64,000 nucleotides of DNA from Symsagittifera roscoffensis (Eukaryota; Xenacoelomorpha; Acoela; Convolutidae), in NCBI RefSeq assembly GCF_963678635.1, contig NC_087062.1, positions 81,756,751 to 81,820,750 on the forward strand, written 5' to 3'. The notes under the pieces were generated by a model. The model was not told where the DNA came from and ran no database searches. It was given only the letters and a program-made list of their open reading frames with translations. The translations under genes were made by a program, and so were the position numbers. How positions within the stretch are numbered: the stretch's first letter is position 1; every line of letters begins with the position of its first letter. Shown here piece after piece: positions 7,449 through 15,945 of this stretch.

Positions 7449-10400
7449 GAACGGTCCTCTCCATTTCTTGAGTAGTTTCTTTGTTCCCTTGGGCGGTATG
7501 ACATTTTTGGAAAACCCACACGTATTGGCCCACTTCGTATGGCTTTGCTCTTAGTATTTTTTCGTCATATTTCTTGCGTTGCCTCATTTGCGCTTGCGCC
7601 GTGTTTCTCCGACATAGCTCGTTTAGCTCTTGTTGTCTTTTGATCGCTTCCTTCACGTATGCTTGAGGTGACGTCCTCTTCCCCTCGTACTCCGGGTAGA
7701 AGAATGTTAGAGGCATTGCCCTTTCCCTGCCTGTCAACATCATGAAAGGACTGATACCCGTCGTTGAGTGCTGAGTACTATTATAGGCTCCTACTGCTTG
7801 TGGCAGGTATTTGTCCCAGTCCGTCATGTATCTCGAGCAGTACACCCTGAGCATGTTGACCAGTGTCCTGTTCTGTCTCTCTACCAACCCATTGGTCTGT
7901 GGATGATAGGTCGTCGAGTGTGCTTGAGCAATGTGTGATCTCTTCATCAATTCTTTTGTCAAGTCCCCCACAAAAGCCTTGCCGTTGTCTGACTGGAAAG
8001 TCATTGGACAACCATATCGCGATATCCAATGCGTTATCAGGTGATCACATGTCTCCTCTGCTGAGGCTGTCTGGCACGGAACCGCTTCCGCCAACTTGGT
8101 GAAGTGATCTATTATAACTAGTATTTGGTTATAACCCGACTCCGTCATGCAGATTTTCTGATGGTCTATCTGCACCACTTCATTGAATTCCGAACTCTCG
8201 ACCGACTTGAGGGGAAACTTCATCTTCCTTGGGTCTTTTACTTGAAGGCATGCTAGGCAGGCATTCACCCACCTCTCGCAAGCTTTTCTCATTCCCGGCC
8301 AGTCAAACCTGTGAAGTATCCTTTGTTGTACTTTATCTATCCCCTGATGGCCCATCTGGTCGTGTGATCTGAAAAGCACTTCCGTTTGGTACAGTTGTGG
8401 TAGTATGATGAGGTTGTGTTTGTGTAATATTTTTTCCTCATCTCTTCTCTTGCACGCTACCACCCCTTCAGCTGTGTGATAAAGTAAATCTCTCTTTTCT
8501 TTGTAGAACTGGCTCAAGATCTTGTAGCTGTCTTCCTCAAGTTCCCCCTTCTCCTTGACTCCCGAATGGATCCATTTGGAGAGGTTACTTGTCATTTTGT
8601 CATTCCTCTGGGCCCTTATTAGGTCAGACAGCCTGTATCTCGCCTTAACGTGCTCCTTTAGCGCCATGATCTGTCCATTCATTTCACCAGGGTTGTGGAT
8701 GTCATCGCTCAGCTTCACACATATCATCCTTTTCACGATTTTCATGTCGTCTTCTGGTACCAGATTCGTTCTGACGTTTGAGTTGCACGATAGTTCCCTT
8801 AGTGGTTTTCTTGAAACTGCTATTTTCTCGAGCTCTTCACCACCTCGTACCTCTTGTATTTCCAGATTGTACGTCCCTGAAGATGGATCCGTCTGTAATT
8901 CCCTGTCGTGCTGTCTTATCTTCTCTTCCGCCAGTATCATGCATAGACTGTCTTGGTCTTCGCTGCTCTCATCCGAGTCTTCATCCCATTCTTCACGCTC
9001 CCCGGACAATTTCCCTTCTCCGGTTTCGTCTTCTTCCATGAATCTGGACCACTCCCCGGACTCTTGATCTAGTCCCAGGTGTTCAACTTCTTCTCTGAAT
9101 GTTACTTTTTTATCCCTGACTTTTGTCTGCTCCAGAATTTTGTCGGGGATTTTTTCAACTAGTGATCGCACAACTTCCTTGCTATCAGTGATGCTTCCTT
9201 TTGGGACGTCAGTATTGTTCACTGTTTCTTCTCTCCGAAGTATGGTTAGTTCCGGTGCCTCCTGACCTTTCCCTTGGATCACGGGCTTGTCATCTGATAG
9301 TTTCTCAAGCAACCTCATTAAGTCTTCATCTATTCGGACCGTTCCCTCCTCTACCAGGATGAGATCATAACCTTTTGCCTTAAGTGTTTCCCTCACGATC
9401 TTGGACTTGAGCATTATTCCTATCGGAATCCCTCTGCTTTTCTTCAAGATGGTCTTTTCAAGAGGCTCTTTCGGCAATTCGGGATGATCTTCAATCGGTT
9501 TGCCTGATTTGTCCAGCCATCTCGTGAGTGGAAGACTGTCGTACGTTTCTTTGTCCATAAAGGAGAAGCCGTCTTTGATCTCAGGTCTGTCCGCCTCTCT
9601 TTGTTCTTGCCTCTCGTAGAACTCCGTCTTCTTACTCAAGCTGTCAGCATTTTGATGTTTATCTCGTGTTCTGTGCTCAATTATCATGTTGTATCCATCC
9701 AAGCGAACTATCCACCTCCCAATATAGCTCTGGTCCATTGAGTACGTTTTCAGCCAGCTTAGTGCTCGGTTGTCGACTCGCAGCTTGAAGGGCTCACTGC
9801 CTAAGTATGCTCTGTATTTTTCGACAAAGGTGACCACCGCGAACATCTCTGCTTTCGGTGCTCCGTACTTCATTTCTGTGTCACTTAGGACCTTGCTCCC
9901 GTATGCTATTGGTCTCAAGACTGTCTTCCCATTCCATTCTTGTTCTTGATGGAGAATCCCAGAAATAGCGACTACTGATGCATCCGTGTCTAGCACGTAC
10001 ATCCCTTTCTCAGTCGGCATACCCAGTACTGGTGCCTCACACAGCTCTTTCTTTATTCTCTGGAATGACTCTTCTGCCGCGTTGTTCCACGTGAACTTCT
10101 TGCCCTTATGTCTCATTAATTGTTGCATCGGGTATACTTTGTCCGCATATCCCTTGATGAATTCTCTATAATAGTTGGCGAAACCCAGGAAGCTCATCAG
10201 CTGGTGTTCCGTCTTCGGTGATTTCCAGGTTAGGACTGCTTCCACGGCGTCTGGGTCAGGTCTGATACCGTGTTTATCTACCATCCTGCCCAAGTATTTG
10301 ATCGAGTCCTTGAGTATCTCGCACTTTGATGGTTTACACTTCAGCCCCGATCTTTTCATGCACGCGAACACCTCGTCAAGCCTCTCGATGTGGTCTTCTA

Positions 10401-13400
10401 GTGTTGGCGTTGCTCTTACCACGTCGTCCACGTAGCACATTACCAGGTTGCCGTACTTCTTCGTCACGCCTATCAACGCGTGTGCCATCAGCCGCTGAAA
10501 CGTGGCTGTTGCATTGCAGAGTCCAAACGGCATCCGTTTCCATTGAAACAGACCCAACTCACAGGCGAACCCTGTCTTGTCCCTGTCTTGCTTCCTTAAT
10601 GGTACCTGCCAAAAGGCCGAGCCTAAATCAAGAGTCGTAAAAAATTTCGCATCACCTAACTTCGAGAGGCTCTCATCAATTCTAGGTATGGGATAGGCAT
10701 CCTTCACCGTGACGGAGTTCAGGTATCGAAAGTCACAACAAAACCTTAACTGGTCGCCTTTCTTTTTGGCCATCACTACTCCACACGCCCACGGTGACTT
10801 GGATGGTTCTATCATGTCATACTCTAGTAACGTTTCGATTTCTTTTCTACACGCGTCCGATTTGTGTGGGGTCATGCGCCTCGCCCCCTCCCTGTGTGGC
10901 ACCGCGTTTTCCTCAAGTTCTATTTCATGTTCAACAAAATTACAACACCCGATATCCGCCTTATGCCTTGAAAAAACCTCCTCGTTCCGCTCTAGTACGT
11001 CCTTGATAGCTTCGAGCTGTTCATCTTTCAGTTTGCCCCTTAAATGTTCAATCTCCGGCAGAACCGGTTTATCAGTTTGCATTTCATCTAGTGTGGGTCG
11101 CTCTGGAAAGTTCGAACAGCTCGAAAGCCCATCGTCCGTTTCTGACTTAAGTGATTTGATAAGACCTGAAGAATCTTTTATTCTCTGCAATCGTCTCAAG
11201 ATACAAATTTTGTCCCTGTGGTTGGGACAATCAACAACTTCATTTTGTTTTGAGTTTTCAATTGTTTCATATCGAGTTTTAACCGGTAAAGCATATCCCA
11301 GCTTCCTCCCTCTCTGTATCGTGATCGGTATATCAAGGGTATTCAACAAGACACTGACGCAGAGGCCGCTCTTCGTTATCGAAAATGATCTTCCTAAAAC
11401 AGCAGCGCTTTGACTATTGGGATTCGGAACTATACACACTTGCTTGTTGTCACTTAGTTCATTATAATTTTTCATCCTCAAGCTTACGATTGCCGCTTCA
11501 TTAGCTTTTAACCTCACTCTCCTACTCAAGAATACCGGTGCTTTGTTTTCATTCGCCATTATTAAATTTACCGGTTTGATTGCGTACCTCCTATCCGGGT
11601 TCCGTATCCTGAACATTGCATTATTTAGATCAATCGTTACGTCGAAATTCCTGATGAAGTCTCTGCCCAAAATGAATTGGTCAGATTCATCTAGGTTTTC
11701 TACCACGATGAAGCTCATCCACAGGTTACGTTCCCCCAAATTGAGGGCTACTATCGGCGTCCTGCCCAGCACCCGTAGGGCCCCTTTGTTTGCAGCTGAC
11801 AGCCGTATTCTCGAGTCTATCAAGTCACCTTTGTCAAAGCCCATCTTTTCCCATGTTTCGATTGGTATGACGCTCAAGACTGCTCCCGTGTCAAGTAATC
11901 CACGCAACTGAGTCTTTTTGCCATTTATGTCTAGCACGTGCCCTGTCACGTCTGCTTCCGTCCCGATGTGCATTGCATCTTCTTCAAGCATGGCACAGTG
12001 TCCGATCGATCTTACTTTCAACTCTTCTTTCCCTACATAGATTTGTCCAATTAGGTCTTCGTCGCATGTTATCATCGTCTTGGTATAGATGTTGATTCCA
12101 TCTATATTTAGCATGACCTCGTGTGGACCATAAGCTTCAGTGTACCTATTATCAACACGTACCGATTTGCTGCCCCCTCTCGTGAGTAGTGCCCTGAGCG
12201 CTCTAGAAGTCGTTTGTGGACTTATTCCACTCAAGTAGTCTGCATACACGTCAATGTGCATTATCGTCTGGTCGCTCGGCTCGCTCAAGTTTCTGGTTAC
12301 CTCGTGTCCGCCCACTGTGATTATCGACATTATTCTTGCTCCGATTTTCGATATTCCAAAAGGTTTACCTGTCACCATTTTCACGGTGTTACAATTCCCG
12401 GTCTTCATTGAGCCCGTTCTAGCCTCTGGTATTGAGTTCGATCCGGTTAATGCTCCGTTAAAATTCTGTCTTTCGATCTCCAACTTTAGTCGTTGCTCTA
12501 TTTCTTTCGCAGCCAGATCTTGTTTCACTTTGGCGATTGCTTCCGTCGCCGCTTTCTCATAATTTATCTCTAGAGAGCTTCCGGCCGCGGACTCTAACGC
12601 ACCACTAACATGTGTAACAGCTTTCACTGTCTTCGTCGGCAATTCGGTGTTTGGTGCCCCCAAGTTCCTAGATTCAAACTCGTTTTGCCTGTTCCGCTGA
12701 TTCTGCACCGCCGCTAATGCCAACTTATGTTTGGGGTGATTCTGGTCCTTGACCGCTTCCCAGAACAAGGGACAATCCATTCTGAAGTGCCCCTCCTGGT
12801 TACAGAAGAAGCATCTGGCGCCTATCTTGATGATCAAGCCATTATAGTACTCGTGTTCCTCCATCTGGCTCATATCCTCTTCATCCGGTGCATAACCTAG
12901 GCTCTTCATGCCTTGTTTGTACGTTGTGCAGTAAGCCACATGATGATCCGCTGACCCGCAGTTCGCGCATGATCTGCGCTTGTCCATATCATCTCTAGGT
13001 TTGTACCATGATGACCTCTGGGGTTGGCTTCCCCCTTGCGTGTTCCTGTTTTCGGAATATGAGTACTTCTTAGGTTTCATCAGCATGTATTCTCTTGATT
13101 TCTGTCTCATTTCTTCTGGGGTGGGTGCGCTGTCCTTCGACAATGTGTAGTATGTTGCTAACATTGTCCTTAAGTCATCACTTTTCACCCCATCGATGAA
13201 CTTCGAGGCAATGCTAAAGTTCCGTCTATTTGTCGACTCCTCTGGGTCACTCCTCCTTCTCAAGCTCTCGAGGTCATCTAGGAACCGATCTATTGACTCG
13301 TCGTCCCTCTGCCTTCTCTTTTCAAATCGCATCATCGCTTGGTGACCCTTCATGCCTGACCCGAATCGATTCAGCAATATCTCGAAGATCTTGTCCGCGG

Positions 13401-14859
13401 TGTCACGTTCTTCCTCCTTCTTTGCGACCACGCATTTTAATGCCGTTCCTTCCAAGTTGCTCAGTATGGCTGTACATGCTTGTCTTTCGTCACTCAAGTT
13501 GTCTTGTTCTAGATGTAATCTCATCACTTCCACCCAAGTGTCAATGCATCCATCGGAGTCGTCCTTGAATTCTTTTGGCTTCTTGAATGTCTTTCTTGAT
13601 TTTCCCTCTCTCCTGTCGCTCGAGTCAGTGTTCCTCGTGGCGAAGGCCTCTAGAGTCCTGTTCATCATCTCCCAAGTGCTGGCCCATGTCATAGCATCCG
13701 GTCCTGTGTTGCTGTTAGCTGTTGAATCTCCCGGAGCAGTCGTTGTATTCGACGTTCCATTCTTCATTATTGTTTTCGCAGCTGTTGGTGCTATGCTTAT
13801 CGCATCCCTGGTTAAGGGCAACGGTGTCGATTGTCGTTTGTTCCTTTGTGGTTCTGCAAAGTCAACTCTGGTGCCTTGCGTACGATCCGCTGCCGGTCTT
13901 TCTTGTGGAGTAGAACCTCTCAAGATTGCATCCAACTTCGCCTGTATTGCACACGAACTCTCGGCTTGACTCTTGCTCATTGTGTCCATTCTCCTTTCCA
14001 GGCTCCCTAATTGGCTGTTGACATCATCATATCGGTTCTTCAACTGTTGCATGTCTGTTTTGATGTTCTTTTCTCGTTCTTCATTGGTGGCTTCTACCTT
14101 ATCTGACATTTCCTTGAGTCTCTCCTCTGTTGCCTTAGCTAGGTTAAAATAACTGTCTAGATACTCGTGCTTGTTGTATCTTATCTCCTTTTTTATCACC
14201 TCTCTGTCTTCTTCACTGTTCTTGAGTCTTTTGTCGATCTGATTTAATTTCGCCAACAAGTCGCCCAGCTCAATGGTAGTCTCTTCATGGTCAGCCGTGA
14301 GTTTCTCTTCGGCCGTAGCCTCTGCTTTAGCTTGTTCCTCATTCTGGCCGGTTTCTGTCGTTTTCGTGCTCACTGTACCAAATGTTCGTGCTCTTTCTGC
14401 TTTTGGTTCTTCAGTCACGTTTTCTTTCGTTTTTATTCCGAACATTATTCCCAATTTTTCCGTAAAAGATGTCCTCTTTACTTGAGAGTCTTCTTTCACC
14501 GTTTCTTCGGTGTTGCCTATTGCATCTTCCGCGTCATCTATCGGTGAGAACTCTATGGGTTTCTGTTTCGGTTCCTCTGCATTGGGCATTGGAGTTGACT
14601 CTGTCGCCATCTTCCTTGTTTCATCCACACTTTGATCGGGTGTCTCTAGATCAATCTCGATGGTGGGTTCTACTCGCTCCCCTTCCGTGCCCTCTTTCGC
14701 CCTGTTCTCCGCTGTACTCCTTGTGCTGACCATGTTAACTGAAAAGTTCGTCTTCGTTATCTTTGGGCCCGTTGATGTCGTTCCGCGCAGCGATGAATTA
14801 TATTTCGTGTTTGATCCACTTGACCTTTTTTCGAGCACCGGTACCCTACTCCGCCTCAT
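7315..14859 (-). CDS. Gag-Pol polyprotein of Ty3/gypsy-type element
   Basis: One open frame of 2,514 codons starts at an ATG; a second candidate start is Met43 (ATG at 14731-14733). Order seen: charged, coiled-coil-rich N-terminus (about residues 180-330); retrotransposon Gag domain (about 410-590); two CCHC zinc knuckles of C-x2-C-x4-H-x4-C form near 633 and 685; aspartic protease motif LLDTGA near 990; reverse transcriptase with YVDD near 1476; RNase H beginning with a DTDAS motif; an acidic spacer of roughly 350-400 residues; integrase HHCC finger (about 2150-2210); and integrase core with D, D and E in IDHQKI, SDNGKAF and GLVERQ (about 2226-2336). Gag and Pol share one frame, so no gag-pol frameshift is needed. 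The frame runs off about 60 codons after a clear change of register near 7504-7512, so its last residues are not native. Confidence 0.93.
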   Translation of the reverse strand: MRRSRVPVLEKRSSGSNTKYNSSLRGTTSTGPKITKTNFSVNMVSTRSTAENRAKEGTEGERVEPTIEIDLETPDQSVDETRKMATESTPMPNAEEPKQKPIEFSPIDDAEDAIGNTEETVKEDSQVKRTSFTEKLGIMFGIKTKENVTEEPKAERARTFGTVSTKTTETGQNEEQAKAEATAEEKLTADHEETTIELGDLLAKLNQIDKRLKNSEEDREVIKKEIRYNKHEYLDSYFNLAKATEERLKEMSDKVEATNEEREKNIKTDMQQLKNRYDDVNSQLGSLERRMDTMSKSQAESSCAIQAKLDAILRGSTPQERPAADRTQGTRVDFAEPQRNKRQSTPLPLTRDAISIAPTAAKTIMKNGTSNTTTAPGDSTANSNTGPDAMTWASTWEMMNRTLEAFATRNTDSSDRREGKSRKTFKKPKEFKDDSDGCIDTWVEVMRLHLEQDNLSDERQACTAILSNLEGTALKCVVAKKEEERDTADKIFEILLNRFGSGMKGHQAMMRFEKRRQRDDESIDRFLDDLESLRRRSDPEESTNRRNFSIASKFIDGVKSDDLRTMLATYYTLSKDSAPTPEEMRQKSREYMLMKPKKYSYSENRNTQGGSQPQRSSWYKPRDDMDKRRSCANCGSADHHVAYCTTYKQGMKSLGYAPDEEDMSQMEEHEYYNGLIIKIGARCFFCNQEGHFRMDCPLFWEAVKDQNHPKHKLALAAVQNQRNRQNEFESRNLGAPNTELPTKTVKAVTHVSGALESAAGSSLEINYEKAATEAIAKVKQDLAAKEIEQRLKLEIERQNFNGALTGSNSIPEARTGSMKTGNCNTVKMVTGKPFGISKIGARIMSIITVGGHEVTRNLSEPSDQTIMHIDVYADYLSGISPQTTSRALRALLTRGGSKSVRVDNRYTEAYGPHEVMLNIDGINIYTKTMITCDEDLIGQIYVGKEELKVRSIGHCAMLEEDAMHIGTEADVTGHVLDINGKKTQLRGLLDTGAVLSVIPIETWEKMGFDKGDLIDSRIRLSAANKGALRVLGRTPIVALNLGERNLWMSFIVVENLDESDQFILGRDFIRNFDVTIDLNNAMFRIRNPDRRYAIKPVNLIMANENKAPVFLSRRVRLKANEAAIVSLRMKNYNELSDNKQVCIVPNPNSQSAAVLGRSFSITKSGLCVSVLLNTLDIPITIQRGRKLGYALPVKTRYETIENSKQNEVVDCPNHRDKICILRRLQRIKDSSGLIKSLKSETDDGLSSCSNFPERPTLDEMQTDKPVLPEIEHLRGKLKDEQLEAIKDVLERNEEVFSRHKADIGCCNFVEHEIELEENAVPHREGARRMTPHKSDACRKEIETLLEYDMIEPSKSPWACGVVMAKKKGDQLRFCCDFRYLNSVTVKDAYPIPRIDESLSKLGDAKFFTTLDLGSAFWQVPLRKQDRDKTGFACELGLFQWKRMPFGLCNATATFQRLMAHALIGVTKKYGNLVMCYVDDVVRATPTLEDHIERLDEVFACMKRSGLKCKPSKCEILKDSIKYLGRMVDKHGIRPDPDAVEAVLTWKSPKTEHQLMSFLGFANYYREFIKGYADKVYPMQQLMRHKGKKFTWNNAAEESFQRIKKELCEAPVLGMPTEKGMYVLDTDASVVAISGILHQEQEWNGKTVLRPIAYGSKVLSDTEMKYGAPKAEMFAVVTFVEKYRAYLGSEPFKLRVDNRALSWLKTYSMDQSYIGRWIVRLDGYNMIIEHRTRDKHQNADSLSKKTEFYERQEQREADRPEIKDGFSFMDKETYDSLPLTRWLDKSGKPIEDHPELPKEPLEKTILKKSRGIPIGIMLKSKIVRETLKAKGYDLILVEEGTVRIDEDLMRLLEKLSDDKPVIQGKGQEAPELTILRREETVNNTDVPKGSITDSKEVVRSLVEKIPDKILEQTKVRDKKVTFREEVEHLGLDQESGEWSRFMEEDETGEGKLSGEREEWDEDSDESSEDQDSLCMILAEEKIRQHDRELQTDPSSGTYNLEIQEVRGGEELEKIAVSRKPLRELSCNSNVRTNLVPEDDMKIVKRMICVKLSDDIHNPGEMNGQIMALKEHVKARYRLSDLIRAQRNDKMTSNLSKWIHSGVKEKGELEEDSYKILSQFYKEKRDLLYHTAEGVVACKRRDEEKILHKHNLIILPQLYQTEVLFRSHDQMGHQGIDKVQQRILHRFDWPGMRKACERWVNACLACLQVKDPRKMKFPLKSVESSEFNEVVQIDHQKICMTESGYNQILVIIDHFTKLAEAVPCQTASAEETCDHLITHWISRYGCPMTFQSDNGKAFVGDLTKELMKRSHIAQAHSTTYHPQTNGLVERQNRTLVNMLRVYCSRYMTDWDKYLPQAVGAYNSTQHSTTGISPFMMLTGRERAMPLTFFYPEYEGKRTSPQAYVKEAIKRQQELNELCRRNTAQAQMRQRKKYDEKILRAKPYEVGQYVWVFQKCHTAQGNKETTQEMERTVHDYGSTSTRKVLSLEYRASSTLRKSEASHSVSGGLVPAKRHGRS
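7504..7512 (-). other. Frame change between integrase core and its C-terminal module
   Basis: Left of a short T run (A run on the coding strand) the GPY/F module is readable only in one minus-strand frame; right of it the integrase is readable only in another. The homology on both sides is uninterrupted, so a small indel in this copy or in the assembly is the simplest reading. A programmed frameshift so close to the integrase C-terminus would be unusual, and no clear slippery heptamer with a downstream structure was recognised. Confidence 0.75.
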
Positions 14860-15146
14860 TATTTCTATTTACAACTGCTTTTATTTACAATTTTATTATA
14901 TACACGATTCTATTCTAAGGGTAAAAAAAAAAAAAAATATTTTTTGTGGTAACAAATTCTGTACAACGTGTTAAAAACCTTATCCAATTCTCTTCCTAAA
15001 ACCTCCGAAAAATTTTCCTTAATTTGGTCTTAACCCTACCTATTTCGATTTGTCTTATTCTGTCTTAAAACGCACTTGTTGTAATTTGACTTCAATTTCT
15101 ATACCGTCCCAAGACTATTCGTCACTATCACAGTACTCTCCGTTAG
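14860..15146. other. Retroelement 5' flank, no gene
   Basis: AT-richer leader immediately upstream (in element sense) of the gag start. It holds an A14 run near 14922-14937 and no supported coding frame. No primer binding site was recognised. Confidence 0.5.
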
Positions 15147-15945
15147 TGTCCTAAGACCCTTGTACCAAGACCACTGTTCCAAGACTAGTGTCCCAAGACT
15201 ACTGTCCCAAGACCAGTGTCCCAAGGCTAGTGTCCCAAGACTACTGTCCCAAGGCTAGTGTCCCAAGGCTAGTGTCCCAAGACTACTGTCCCAAGGGTAG
15301 TGTCCCAAGACCAGTGTCCCAAGACTACTGTCCCAAGACTAGTGTCCCAAGGCTAGTGTCCCAAGACTACTGTCCCAAGACTAGTGTCCCAAGGGTAGTG
15401 TCCCAAGACCAGTGTCCCAAGGCTGGTATCCCAAGACTAGTGTCCCAAGACTAGTGTCCCAAGGGCAGTGTCCCAAGACCAGTGTCCCAAGGCTGGTGTC
15501 CCAAGACTAGTGTTCCAAGACTAGTGTCCCAAGACCACTGTCCCAAGACTGTCCCAAGACCACTGTCCCAAGACCCTGTCCCAAGACCACTGTCCCAAGA
15601 CCCCTGTCCCAAGACCCTGTCCCAAGACCACTGTCCCAAGACCCTGTCCCAAGACCCTGTCCCAAGACCACTGTCCCAAGACCCCTGTCCCAAGACCCTG
15701 TCCCAAGACCACTGTCCCAAGACCCTGTCCCAAGACCACTGTCCCAAGACCACTGTCCCAAGACCCTGTCCCAAGACCACTGTCCCAAGACCACTGTCCC
15801 AAGACCCTGTCCCAAGACCACTGTCCCAAGACTCTGTCCCAAGACCACTGTCCCAAGACCCTGTCCCAAGACCACTGTCCCAAGACCCTGTCCCAAGACC
15901 ACTATCCCAAGACTGCTCTGTCCCAAGACTTCTTCGGTCTTGTCC
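15147..15945. repeat. Minisatellite of the GTCCCAAGAC type
   Basis: About 0.8 kb consists almost entirely of units built on TGTCCCAAGAC followed by CACT, TAGTG, or nothing, giving unit lengths of about 10-15 bp. The right half has a higher-order alternation of CACTGTCCCAAGAC and CCTGTCCCAAGAC; the left half uses TAGTGTCCCAAGAC and TAGTGTCCCAAGGC. Open frames in it on both strands (with WSWDRVLGQ-like peptides) are by-products of the repeat. It lies upstream of gag within the probable retroelement. Confidence 0.95.
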
